Shown here piece by piece: positions 1-8,447 of a stretch of 64,000 bases of DNA. The notes below the pieces were generated by a model that was given only the letters and a program-made list of their open reading frames with translations, ran no database searches and was not told the origin of the DNA. Each line of letters begins with the position of its first letter. Position 1 is the first letter of the stretch. The position numbers were made by a program, and so were the translations under genes. Where the stretch lies: the NCBI RefSeq assembly GCF_024345375.1, contig NZ_JAGQAZ010000002.1:372001-436000 (forward strand). Direction: 5' to 3'. This DNA is from Cyanobium sp. WAJ14-Wanaka. Its GTDB lineage: Bacteria > Cyanobacteriota > Cyanobacteriia > PCC-6307 > Cyanobiaceae.

Positions 1-2
1 GG

Positions 3-884
3 AGCGGCGAACATGCTTCTTTGAGACCCGATCCCAGCCCGCGGATTGAAGCCTTTCAGCAGCAATTGTTGGCTTTGCAACGCTTGGGCACTAGGCAAGC
101 GCAGTTGAGCATTGCGGCCATGGAGGCGCAGCCAGCGAATCAGGCCCTGCAGCATCAAATAGATATCAAGGTGATCACCGATGGTGAGCACCACGTTCTG
201 GATCGCGTTGCTGAGCCATATAAGGGCCTATTTCAGATGGTTATCACCCAGCCCAAAACAGCAAAGCATCTTGGATTTGAGGCCCAAAAGTTTTTGGTTA
301 GTCGCCTTGATCAAGGTTATGACATGTATGGTTATATGGAAGATGATCTGGTGATTCACGACCCTTGGTTTTTCCGTAAGATCAACTGGTTTAGAAGCCA
401 ACTAGGGGATGATTGCATATTGCTACCCCACCGTTATGAATTGCATTATGAGCCCCATGCCGTGGATAGATTTTATATTGATGGGCCAATGCATGAATTG
501 GAACTACAGCAGGTGATTGCAGATCCAGCACCATCGCTGGCGGCTGATTGGCCGGGGGGACGGATCTTTTTTGAGTCTCCCCTCAATCCCCATGCTGGCT
601 GTTTTTTTCTAAGTGCGGCCCAGCTTCAGTATTGGCTTCAGCATCCCAGCTGGCAGGATGGAGATTGCAGTTGGGTGTCTCCCTTAGAGAGCGCCGCCAC
701 CTTGGGAATTTCCAAGACATTTCGTTTGTTTAAGCCGGCGATGGTGCAGGCGGCCTGGTTGGATTTACAGCACTGGGGCCGTAGCTTTCATGGCCTTATT
801 GGGAAGTCGCTGTCTTTGGAGCAGGCCTATGAGAATTTGCTGCAATCTAGGCCGGCAAGCAGCTCATCCCAGGATCCAAATTGA
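3..884 (+). CDS. Hypothetical protein, possibly glycosyltransferase-like (5' end uncertain)
   Basis: The frame is open from base 3, so the gene may begin left of the window. Internal starts are TTG at 21 and ATG at 120. No family is recognised with certainty. The segment DMYGYMEDDLVIHDPWFF (about residues 101-118 counted from the TTG) has an acidic EDD after hydrophobic and aromatic residues, as in the metal-binding DxD site of GT-A glycosyltransferases, and the aromatic-rich remainder fits a soluble enzyme. The neighbours are all glycosyltransferases, which supports a role in glycan assembly, but that is inference. Its 3' end overlaps the next gene, on the other strand, by 58 bp. Confidence 0.6.
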   Translation, partial: SGEHASLRPDPSPRIEAFQQQLLALQRLGTRQAQLSIAAMEAQPANQALQHQIDIKVITDGEHHVLDRVAEPYKGLFQMVITQPKTAKHLGFEAQKFLVSRLDQGYDMYGYMEDDLVIHDPWFFRKINWFRSQLGDDCILLPHRYELHYEPHAVDRFYIDGPMHELELQQVIADPAPSLAADWPGGRIFFESPLNPHAGCFFLSAAQLQYWLQHPSWQDGDCSWVSPLESAATLGISKTFRLFKPAMVQAAWLDLQHWGRSFHGLIGKSLSLEQAYENLLQSRPASSSSQDPN

Positions 885-1891
885 GTGGAGCGTTTGATGC
901 TCAGCAACTTGGCGTAGCTGTTGTGCGGTTGCATTAATTCCTGCCATCGCTCATCACAAAACAGCGGTAGTAGCACAATTCCAGTTTCTCCAAGGGCCAC
1001 GCATAGGTGGGCAAGTGCGGTATCGATTGTGAGCACTTGATTGGCATGTATCAGCGCGGAAAGCTGCTGGAGGCCACCCTGCTGGGGGTTTTTCAGCTGG
1101 ACTCCCAGGCCAGAGAGTTGTTGTTGTTCCCATGCTTGCCAGAGGCTGATGTCGGTGATGCTCAATCCGGGTTGCCTAGCCAGGGTGTGTTTGTAGAACT
1201 GGCGCACCAATTGAAAGGGCACTGAGCGGCTATGGGCTGAGAGACGATCTCCTGCCCCGGCGGCCCTCCAGCAACACAGCAGGCCCATTGATCGGGGCCT
1301 TTTCCCCAGCTGTTCAGTTGCCGTTGGTTCAATCCAGCTTCCGTAGGCAGGGCCGGGAGATTGGTTGAAAAGCCAATGGCGGATCGCCATCGCCGGCACG
1401 GCGGGATCTTCGCTCCATTTCAAAGGGCCTTGCCGCCAGCCAAGAGCGGCGAATTGCCTCTGCCGCTCTTGGCTGGCGCTGAATTTGAGGTGCACTTGAT
1501 TCTGTTGGGCCCAAGGCAACACCAGGCTGAGGGCCTCCAAGTGATCACCTAGCCCACCATTAAGTGCTACCAATAAGGTCGTCCCATGGTCCATGGCCCG
1601 GGCTATTGCCCCGGCCGCCCGCTCCTGCCACGCAGGAGGGACAAGATGGCAATAGGGGTTGGCAAGGCCGTCGTGGCGAGCCAGGCGGAAGCGCCATTGG
1701 GCGGCCGCACCTGCTTCCAAGGGCTGCTGCTGGTTGAGGATTGTGCGGATCTCTCCGTACATCCCCAAATTCAGGGCCACATGACCTGTGCGGATGTTTG
1801 GAGGCATTGCCGCCAATTGGGGCTGGAGCCATTGCCGGGCCAGGGGCAGGTCATTGCTGAACAGGGGCCAGGGAGAATGGGAGCTGTTCAT
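827..1891 (-). CDS. GT9-like (heptosyltransferase-type) glycosyltransferase
   Basis: About 354 residues. The C-terminal segment TIDTALAHLCVALGE followed by a hydrophobic strand is the nucleotide-sugar site typical of GT9 (ADP-heptose:LPS heptosyltransferase) proteins, where S/T-x-D-T/S-x-x-x-H-x-A is conserved. The N-terminal half has the weakly conserved acceptor-domain look of the family. I chose ATG at 1891 (MNSSHSPW) over the longer frame from 1960, because the longer start would run into the divergent gene at 1897. Only 5 bp then separate the two start codons, so the promoters must overlap the genes. The acceptor cannot be told from sequence. Confidence 0.72.
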   Translation of the reverse strand: MNSSHSPWPLFSNDLPLARQWLQPQLAAMPPNIRTGHVALNLGMYGEIRTILNQQQPLEAGAAAQWRFRLARHDGLANPYCHLVPPAWQERAAGAIARAMDHGTTLLVALNGGLGDHLEALSLVLPWAQQNQVHLKFSASQERQRQFAALGWRQGPLKWSEDPAVPAMAIRHWLFNQSPGPAYGSWIEPTATEQLGKRPRSMGLLCCWRAAGAGDRLSAHSRSVPFQLVRQFYKHTLARQPGLSITDISLWQAWEQQQLSGLGVQLKNPQQGGLQQLSALIHANQVLTIDTALAHLCVALGETGIVLLPLFCDERWQELMQPHNSYAKLLSIKRSTQFGSWDELLAGLDCSKFS

Positions 1892-1896
1892 CGGGG

Positions 1897-3117
1897 GTGG
1901 CAGTGAGATTGCTGCTGGTGCATCAGAATTTCCCTGGCCAATTTCGGCAGCTGGCCCCATACCTGGCCCAGCAGGGCCATGAGCTGGTGGCGATTTGTTC
2001 TCACCAGCGGCCCGTTGCTCTTACGGGCAGGATATTGCGATATCAGGAGCCGGCCAAACCTACGGGGTTGCCCTTGGGCAGCATGATCTGGCATGAGGGG
2101 CTGGAGCGAGCCGCTGCCGTGGCAAGGCTTTGTGCCCAGTTGGAGGCCCAGGGCTGGCGGCCCGACAGGATCCTGGCCCACAGCGGTTGGGGGGAAACGA
2201 TTGCCATTGATCAGGTGTGGCCGAATGTGCCCCAGATCGTCTGGCCCGAACTCTGGGTACAACCCCACCATGGCGGCCATGGTCATGATCCGCTGCTGCC
2301 AGTGCCTGGGTTGGAAGAACATTTAGCCCAGCTTGGCCGCAATGCCCTTACCCGCACTGCGCTTGCTAAGGCCCGCCTGTGGATTTTGCCCACCAGGCAC
2401 CAGGCCAACAGCTTTCCTGCTGTCTTCCAAGGCGCCAGGCTGCAGGTGGTGCATGAAGGCATTGACACGGCGTTGGCCTGTCCGGATCCCCAGGCCAGTT
2501 ACGAAGTGCGGGGCATTGCGATCAACCGCCATATCCCCACAATCACTTTTATAAACCGCAACTTGGAGCGATTACGGGGATTTGATCAGTTTCTTAGGTC
2601 CCTAGTTGTGATTCAAAGGGAGCACCCCACCGTACGGGCCTTAATAGTGGGGGATAACGAAGGCGGCTATGGGGGAGCCCACAGTTCAGGTTTACCCCTC
2701 AAGCAGGTGTTATTGGAGGAGCTGGCGGGGCAGCTAGATCTTGAGCGCATCCATTTCCTAGGGCGGGTGCCCCACCCCGTGTTGATTCGCCTGCTCCAGG
2801 CCGGCTGGGTGCATGTATATCTGAGCTATCCCTTTGTGCTCGGCTGGAGCCTACTGGAAGCCATGGCCTGTGGCTGTTGCATCGTTGGCAGTGAGGGCAT
2901 GCCGGTGGCTGAAGTGATTAAAAACGGCCAACAGGGACTGCTGGTTCCTATTCAGGACCAAAACAATCTTGGCCAAACGGTGCTTAAGCTTTTGGCCAAT
3001 CCAACCCTGCGCAATCAGCTGGGGCAGCGGGCTCGACAGGCTTCCATGGCCTGGGATCAAAAGATAACGCTCCCAAGGCTAGGTGCCTTGGTGGAGGCGG
3101 CATCCCCTTTGCCGTAA
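1897..3117 (+). CDS. GT4 family glycosyltransferase
   Basis: 406 residues, GTG start at 1897 (a second GTG lies at 1903). The N-terminus VRLLLVHQNFPGQFRQLAPY is the GT-B first strand and loop of the group with an N-terminal 'Glyco_trans_4_3' type domain. The C-terminal half has the nucleotide-sugar site, with SWSLLEAMACG at about residues 315-325 and then a VxEVIxxGxxGLL segment, the GT4 E-x7-E region. It is clearly a paralog of the protein at 7081, which starts and ends alike. Expected to be cytoplasmic and to transfer an activated hexose to a glycan or glycoprotein; donor and acceptor are unknown. The 3' end overlaps the convergent gene by 61 bp. Confidence 0.85.
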   Translation: MAVRLLLVHQNFPGQFRQLAPYLAQQGHELVAICSHQRPVALTGRILRYQEPAKPTGLPLGSMIWHEGLERAAAVARLCAQLEAQGWRPDRILAHSGWGETIAIDQVWPNVPQIVWPELWVQPHHGGHGHDPLLPVPGLEEHLAQLGRNALTRTALAKARLWILPTRHQANSFPAVFQGARLQVVHEGIDTALACPDPQASYEVRGIAINRHIPTITFINRNLERLRGFDQFLRSLVVIQREHPTVRALIVGDNEGGYGGAHSSGLPLKQVLLEELAGQLDLERIHFLGRVPHPVLIRLLQAGWVHVYLSYPFVLGWSLLEAMACGCCIVGSEGMPVAEVIKNGQQGLLVPIQDQNNLGQTVLKLLANPTLRNQLGQRARQASMAWDQKITLPRLGALVEAASPLP

Positions 3118-4265
3118 TGCATGAACAGATTTTCCAATTGTTGGGCAGAATGGGTAACGCTGAAGCGCTCATGCACGCGTGCTTTGCCTACACTTTGCAG
3201 CTTTTCCAGGAGCCCGGGCTCATCCAACAGCCGTTTCAATTGCTGGGCCAGATGGGGGGCGTTGCCAGGCTCAAAGCGCAGGCCGCTTACTCCGTCTTCA
3301 AACAGTTCACTGGCGCCGCCTACGCCGCTGCTAACCAGGGCCAGGCCACTTGCCATTGCTTCAGCAGCCACGATGCCGAAGGCTTCTGGGTAAATCGAAG
3401 GGAAAACTAAAACATGGTGAATTCTTAGAAAACGGGCTAGTTGGGTTCTACTGAGCTCTCCGAAAAAATAATTTTCCTCTAGCCCCCCCTCGGCCATGTT
3501 TGCGCTCAAGAGCTGCTGGAGGCCTTTCTGGTAAGGCTTTCCTGCAAAATTTGCCTGTACACGTATTCCTTGTCTGTGCAAAATGACGATAGCGTCTGCC
3601 AAGGTTTGCACTCCTTTTGTGGACATTAAGATCCCCGCGAAACAAACTTTTAGAGGGGATGCGGCTGTTCCCAGTGGCTTTGGTGGTAGGGCATTTGTGG
3701 TTAAGGAAGTTTCGAATAGCCCAACGCGAGCCCCCGGGTAAACCACAGGAATCGGTTGATGATTAAATCCTGAAGCAACAAGGCTCTTGCGCACGCACCG
3801 ACTAGCGGCTACAGGTAAGTAATTGGCGTGAATTGGCTGTAATTCCGCAGGATATGGTGGGGTTATGAAGCCAACATGATGCAATACAGAGCAGCCTTGC
3901 GATACCAATGGTAAAAGCAACTCAGGGCCAAGCATTTCCAGATTGCCCACAAGGATCCCATCCCATTCCTTGAGGCCCAGCCAATGTTTGATCAGTTTTT
4001 GATTGTCATGGTCAATGCTCAGGCATTTAGGCCGGTCTCCCAAAAATCTCATCCCCCCTTCAAAGGTTCCTTTGAGGGTTAGGCAGCGGTTCACCGGTTC
4101 GCCGCTGGGGCCATGGCTAGAGGGGCCCAAATAGGGGGCATCGCTGCTGATCACCTGCAGCCGATGCCCCCTTTGCATGAGTCCCCAGCAGAAATCGGCC
4201 ATGCAGCGGCCAAAGCCCCCCAGCTCCTGGGGGGGATAGAGGTTGGTGATCAGCAGTAGGTCCAT
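3057..4265 (-). CDS. GT4 family glycosyltransferase
   Basis: 402 residues, ATG start. The N-terminus MDLLLITNLYPPQELGGFGR is the classic GT4 acceptor-domain opening: a beta strand, then YPP and a G-rich loop. The E-x7-E site EAFGIVAAEAMASG lies at about residues 294-307 and is followed by a GGxxELxxxGxxGLRF segment. Both GT-B halves are present at normal length, so it should be active. It faces away from the gene at 4318 across a 52 bp gap, and its 3' end overlaps the gene at 1897 by 61 bp. Substrates are unknown. Confidence 0.87.
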   Translation of the reverse strand: MDLLLITNLYPPQELGGFGRCMADFCWGLMQRGHRLQVISSDAPYLGPSSHGPSGEPVNRCLTLKGTFEGGMRFLGDRPKCLSIDHDNQKLIKHWLGLKEWDGILVGNLEMLGPELLLPLVSQGCSVLHHVGFITPPYPAELQPIHANYLPVAASRCVRKSLVASGFNHQPIPVVYPGARVGLFETSLTTNALPPKPLGTAASPLKVCFAGILMSTKGVQTLADAIVILHRQGIRVQANFAGKPYQKGLQQLLSANMAEGGLEENYFFGELSRTQLARFLRIHHVLVFPSIYPEAFGIVAAEAMASGLALVSSGVGGASELFEDGVSGLRFEPGNAPHLAQQLKRLLDEPGLLEKLQSVGKARVHERFSVTHSAQQLENLFMHYGKGDAASTKAPSLGSVIF

Positions 4266-4317
4266 GCGCTCGAATACGGCCCCTTAGGCTTCCCGATAAC
4301 CTATTAAATCTCATGTT

Positions 4318-5877
4318 TTGCAGCCCCTGCCCGCGCTGATTACCAGCGCAGATCTTTTGCCCGGGGGTGGGTTGCTCAATGGCCGCCGTTGGGCGGGCCA
4401 GCAATTGCTCCTGGGCTGGGCCGAGGCATCTGGGGCAAGGCCAATGGCCCTTGCCCATGCCCAGCCCAGCAGCCTGCAGAGCCTGATGCCGATGTTGCGT
4501 CAGGCGGGCTTCAGCGGTGAACTGCATGGCCTGGGGCTTTTGGAACCCCAAGCCATTGCCCCATGGGGTGGCCTGTTTCTGCCGGATCCCTCGATCGGCC
4601 GTTGGGCCCAATGGCGGCAGCAGGCCGGCCCAGCCTCCTTCTCTCTTATTGGCCAGATCCACACGCTCTCCACCCCCGCAGCCCAGGCCCATCTTCAGGA
4701 TCTGGTTAGCGAGCCTGTCCAGCCCTGGGATGCCCTTATCTGCAGCAGTACCGCTGGCAGGGAGGTCGTGCGGGCCGTAATCCACGATCGTTGGCAGCAG
4801 TTGGCTTCCCGTGTGGCGCCGGGTCAGCTCGTCGGCGAGCCCATTTCACCCCAATTGCCGGTGATTCCCCTGCCCCTGCCGATTCGCCAGATGCGGGCCA
4901 ACCTCCCCAGCCGTGCCGCTGGCCGTGCCGCCCTCGATCTGCCGGCTAATGCCGCGGTGATTCTCTGGCTAGGGCGGCTGTCGTGGCTCACCAAGCTCGA
5001 CCCCTGGCCCAGCTATGCCTTGCTTGAGAGGTTGGCGGGTCGGTTGGCACGGCCCCTGGTGTTGATTGAGTGCGGCCCAGATGATGTCCAGCCCGCGGCG
5101 GCGGGGCTGGAAAAGTTGCGGGCTCTCTGCCCTGGGGTGCGGTTTGTGCGGCTTGGCGGAGAACAGCCGGTGGAGGAGGCCGTGAAGTGGCAGGCTCTGG
5201 CCGCCGCAGATGTGGCCCTATCTCTGGTGGACAACATCCAGGAAACCTTCGGCTTAGCCGTAGCTGAGGCCATGGCGGCGGGTTTGCCTGTGGTGGCATC
5301 TAATTGGGATGGTTATCGAGATCTAGTGCGAGATGGGCTAGATGGTTTTCTGGTGCCATGCCGTTGGGCGGCTTCCGCCCCGGCGCTTTCCACCAAGCTG
5401 GCCTGGCAGCAGTTCACCGGCCTACAGAGTTTTCCTGCCGTTGCCGGAGCCCTGGCCCAATTGGTGCAGGTGGATGGCCGGGCTGCTGAATCGGCGCTGT
5501 TTTCCTTGCTTGAGGATGCGCCAATGGCGGCGGCCATGGGCCGTGCCGCCCGCCAGCGGGCCGAACAAAGCTTTGCCCAACAAGTGGTGATGGCTCAATA
5601 CGAGGCCTTATTTGAGGAGTTGGCCGATCGACGGCTTCTGGAGGTGGCCCATTGCAGCCCCCAGCCTCCTCCCTTGGCCCTGGATCCGGTCCGGGCCTTC
5701 CGCGGCTATGCAAGTACGACGCCACCTGAGATCGGATGGGCCAATGAAAATATGCTTGCTGACCTCCCGGTGGCCTTGCGCCAGGAGCGCCAGCCCATAT
5801 GGAGCTTGCTGCAAGCCAGCGCTTCCCAGCACGACCAACCGGCTCTTTTGCACGACCTATGGCGGAAGCATCGATGA
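4318..5877 (+). CDS. GT4 family glycosyltransferase, long form
   Basis: 519 residues. The frame upstream carries stops at 4285 and 4297 and has no ATG, so TTG at 4318 is the likely start. A GT-B fold is indicated by ILWLGRLSWLTKLDP (donor-domain first strand, about residue 220) and by ETFGLAVAEAMAAGLPVVAS (E-x7-E, about 308-327) with a following DLVRDGLDGFLVP. About 90 residues after the GT4 core are unlike other family members. The adjacent small membrane protein overlaps its stop codon by ATGA, so the two are co-translated. The acceptor is unknown. Confidence 0.83.
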   Translation: MQPLPALITSADLLPGGGLLNGRRWAGQQLLLGWAEASGARPMALAHAQPSSLQSLMPMLRQAGFSGELHGLGLLEPQAIAPWGGLFLPDPSIGRWAQWRQQAGPASFSLIGQIHTLSTPAAQAHLQDLVSEPVQPWDALICSSTAGREVVRAVIHDRWQQLASRVAPGQLVGEPISPQLPVIPLPLPIRQMRANLPSRAAGRAALDLPANAAVILWLGRLSWLTKLDPWPSYALLERLAGRLARPLVLIECGPDDVQPAAAGLEKLRALCPGVRFVRLGGEQPVEEAVKWQALAAADVALSLVDNIQETFGLAVAEAMAAGLPVVASNWDGYRDLVRDGLDGFLVPCRWAASAPALSTKLAWQQFTGLQSFPAVAGALAQLVQVDGRAAESALFSLLEDAPMAAAMGRAARQRAEQSFAQQVVMAQYEALFEELADRRLLEVAHCSPQPPPLALDPVRAFRGYASTTPPEIGWANENMLADLPVALRQERQPIWSLLQASASQHDQPALLHDLWRKHR

Positions 5878-6113
5878 ACCATCTGCCCTTACCTGTGCGA
5901 TTGCGCCATCGCCTGATTTTGAGCCGCTGGCAGCGCTGGTGGTTTCCCAGCCTGTGCTTGCTGCCCTACCTACTTTGCCTGGCCTGGATGCTGAGTAAGG
6001 GGTTGTACTGGGTGGCCCAGGTGCTATTGGCACCCCTGCTGATGGGTGCGCTGATGGCCCTGCTGACCTTTTGGCTGGCTGAACAGGAATTTCGAACCAG
6101 CCGCAGGCGATAA
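5874..6113 (+). CDS. Small protein with two predicted membrane helices
   Basis: 79 residues from ATG at 5874, which overlaps the stop of the preceding glycosyltransferase (ATGA). A basic N-terminus (RLRHRLILSRWQRWW) precedes two hydrophobic stretches of about 20 residues, FPSLCLLPYLLCLAWML and VAQVLLAPLLMGALMALLTF, so it should be an inner-membrane hairpin. The C-terminus is short and basic (RTSRRR). No family is recognised. Translational coupling suggests it works with the upstream enzyme, for example as a membrane anchor; this is inference. Confidence 0.6.
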   Translation: MNHLPLPVRLRHRLILSRWQRWWFPSLCLLPYLLCLAWMLSKGLYWVAQVLLAPLLMGALMALLTFWLAEQEFRTSRRR

Positions 6114-6142
6114 TTTATCTTTGATATATCGGCTTCATAAAC

Positions 6143-7063
6143 GTGCATCTACCCCATCAGGCCTGGTCTGCCACCAGCTGTGCAGCCCTGGATCAGCGTG
6201 ACGCCTTGGCGAGTTTTTGGCTGGCAGCTCCCGATGATCTTCTTCCCAGTTTTTGGGCCTCCCCCCTAGGGGAAGCCACAAAGGCACTGGTGCGTCAGCT
6301 TCACCCCCAGAGCAGCTTCACTGCTGAGCAGGTGGCATTGCGTAATGCCATCGGTGAAAGGCTGCAGGCAGGTTTCCAGACCCCCCTTGCCCTGCAGCTA
6401 TTGCTGGCCAACTGGCTCTATTCAGCACCGGGCCTGATGAAGATCGCTAACCCCCAGCAAAACCTGCCCGCCTGGCTTCTGCCCGCCTATCTGGAACTCT
6501 ATGAGGGGCAGGGATCCCAAGCACCTGTTCAGCAAGCTGCCAGCGACGGCCAGGTGTTACCAGCCACCCAGCTCCCCCAACCAGATTTCGGCAGCTTTCC
6601 CGAAACCTTGCAGGAATTGGTGGGAAATCGGATCCAGCTCAATCGCATGCTGGGGTTGTCAAACCTTTATTACATCGACCCCGAAGATCAGGAAATCCTC
6701 CACGAACTACGTCAGCTGCGTCTGCAGTTAATTAATTCCATTCTGCGCACTTCTGAAGGCCAGTTGGAGCAGCTCTGGGCCACGGATCTGGGTGATCGCT
6801 ATTGGGCCATGGTGCGATCGGGAGTTCAGAATGAGGCCCTAGGCTCCGAGGAGGAGCGGATTAAGGAACAGGTCACCGGGCGGCTGCAGCCTAGCCAAGG
6901 GGGTGGTTTTGGCACCTCTGGCAGCCTCAACGCTTTCCTGGCGGCGATGTTGCTCTTTCCCCCTGGAAGCATGCGCGTTGACGGGGCGGAACAGAAGATT
7001 CCTGGTTGGTTGCTTAGCCCCTATCAAGAAATTTTTGTTCAGCCCTTGGCTGCCCAAGCCTGA
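6143..7063 (+). CDS. Conserved-looking hypothetical protein with an internal duplication
   Basis: 306 residues, GTG start at 6143. I do not recognise the family. Two halves resemble each other: the first ends with NLPAWLLPAYLELYE (about 107-121) and the second with KIPGWLLSPYQEIF (about 285-298), each after a helical stretch ending in LLxANWLYSAPG or LAAMLLFPPGS. The protein is rich in helices and Gln/Leu and has no signal peptide or membrane segment, so it is probably cytoplasmic. It lies 17 bp before a glycosyltransferase gene and 29 bp after the small membrane protein, so it is probably in the same operon. It could be an adaptor for the glycosylation machinery; that is a guess. Confidence 0.65.
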   Translation: MHLPHQAWSATSCAALDQRDALASFWLAAPDDLLPSFWASPLGEATKALVRQLHPQSSFTAEQVALRNAIGERLQAGFQTPLALQLLLANWLYSAPGLMKIANPQQNLPAWLLPAYLELYEGQGSQAPVQQAASDGQVLPATQLPQPDFGSFPETLQELVGNRIQLNRMLGLSNLYYIDPEDQEILHELRQLRLQLINSILRTSEGQLEQLWATDLGDRYWAMVRSGVQNEALGSEEERIKEQVTGRLQPSQGGGFGTSGSLNAFLAAMLLFPPGSMRVDGAEQKIPGWLLSPYQEIFVQPLAAQA

Positions 7064-7080
7064 GGGCTGGGGCAGCTGCC

Positions 7081-8322
7081 ATGAGGATCCTGATATCCCA
7101 CAACAACTATCCATCCCAATTTCGCCGGCTGGCTCCTGCCCTGGCGGAACAGGGCCACGAGGTGGTATTTGTGGCACAACAGCAGGAATGGCATGCCCAG
7201 GCCCCCGGGCCCGGAGTGCGCCTGATCACCTACCAGCCCCACCGGGTCGGTGGCTCTGAGGCCCTACATCCCTATCTGAGAAGGTTCGAGGCCTGTGTGT
7301 TGCAGGGTCAGGCCGCCTATCGCGCCTGCCACGCCCTAAGCCAAGAAGGTTGGCAGCCTGATTTCATTCTCAACCATGTGGGCTTTGGTAACGGCTTTTA
7401 CCTCAGTGATCTATTCCCCCAAGCCCGCCGGATCGGCTTGTTTGAGTGGTATTACAACTCCCATGGAGCCGATGTGGATTTCCTTCGCCGCGGCGATGTG
7501 GAACCTGATCGGGCCATGCGCCTGCGTACCTGGAATGCCCAGATCCTGCTTGAGTTAGCCCATTGCCACATTGGTGTGGTGCCAACCCAATGGCAGTGGC
7601 AACAATTCCCCGAGCATCTTCGTGGCCATCTGCAGGTAATTCACGAGGGTGTGGACGTTCAGAGGCTTTCCCAGCTGCGGAGCGCTGGGCTGCCCCGCCC
7701 TGCCTGCCTGCCTGAGGATTCTCCCTTGGAAATCCTCACCTACGTAAGCCGGGGTTTTGAGGATTACCGCGGCTTTCCCCAGGCAATGCAGGCAATTGCC
7801 CTGCTCCAGGCGCGCAGGCCAAACTTGCACGTATTGATCGCTGGCTCCGACCAGGTGGCCTATGGAGCCAGTCGCAGCGACGGGCGCAGCTGGGGTGCCT
7901 GGGCCCGTGAAGAGCTTCCCCTTGATGATGCCCGCACCCATTGGCTAGGCCCCCTGCAGGAGGGGGAATATCACCAGCTGCTTGCCTGCAGCGATGTGCA
8001 TCTTTACCTCACCGTGCCCTTTGTGCTGAGTTGGAGCCTGATCGAAGCGATGGCAGCCGGCTGCTGCCTGGTGGCGAGTGCAACCGCACCGGTGCAGGAG
8101 GTGCTTACTGATGGCAAGAGTGCCAGGTTGGTTGATTTCTTTTGCCCCGAGGCCCAGGCCCAGGCCATTGCTGAGCTGCTCGACGACCAGTCCCAACGCG
8201 AGAGGCTCGCAAAGGGGGCGGCTCAGGCAGCGCTAGGATTCACGTCAATTGGGGGGCTGGCCTCTTGGTCTGCGCTTTTGTCTCTAAACAGTGACCAAAC
8301 TGCCCACTCAGCTTTTCTTTAG
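7081..8322 (+). CDS. GT4 family glycosyltransferase
   Basis: 413 residues, ATG start at 7081. The N-terminus MRILISHNNYPSQFRRLAPA matches the GT-B subgroup with a 'Glyco_trans_4_3' N-terminal domain, where HxNxPxQFRxLA is characteristic. The donor site VPFVLSWSLIEAMAAG lies at about residues 312-327. It is the closest relative in the window of the protein at 1897. It is the last glycosyltransferase before the RTX-like protein gene, with a 125 bp gap between them that must hold the latter's promoter. It may act on that protein or on a polysaccharide. Confidence 0.87.
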   Translation: MRILISHNNYPSQFRRLAPALAEQGHEVVFVAQQQEWHAQAPGPGVRLITYQPHRVGGSEALHPYLRRFEACVLQGQAAYRACHALSQEGWQPDFILNHVGFGNGFYLSDLFPQARRIGLFEWYYNSHGADVDFLRRGDVEPDRAMRLRTWNAQILLELAHCHIGVVPTQWQWQQFPEHLRGHLQVIHEGVDVQRLSQLRSAGLPRPACLPEDSPLEILTYVSRGFEDYRGFPQAMQAIALLQARRPNLHVLIAGSDQVAYGASRSDGRSWGAWAREELPLDDARTHWLGPLQEGEYHQLLACSDVHLYLTVPFVLSWSLIEAMAAGCCLVASATAPVQEVLTDGKSARLVDFFCPEAQAQAIAELLDDQSQRERLAKGAAQAALGFTSIGGLASWSALLSLNSDQTAHSAFL

Positions 8323-8447
8323 AAAGCTGATGAGGTATAAATGTGCTGCTGCGTGCTGTCTGCATGCCGCACACGCCGCCCCCTTGGTGGGTGCGGTTGT
8401 GAGGAGACCCAAGTCCACAACACCCACCAAATTCAACCGAAACGCAA
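8323..8447 (+). promoter_or_regulatory. Intergenic region upstream of the RTX-like gene; possible promoter
   Basis: This 125 bp gap separates the glycosyltransferase gene from the repeat-protein gene. A TATAAA-like -10 sits at about 8335 (gaggtataaatg). Just upstream an AGCTTT/AAAGCT hairpin (8311-8328) straddles the preceding stop codon and lacks a T-tract, so it is not a good terminator. A GAGGAG at about 8400 is roughly 40 bp from the ATG at 8448, too far for a normal ribosome binding site. Promoter assignment is tentative. Confidence 0.3.
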
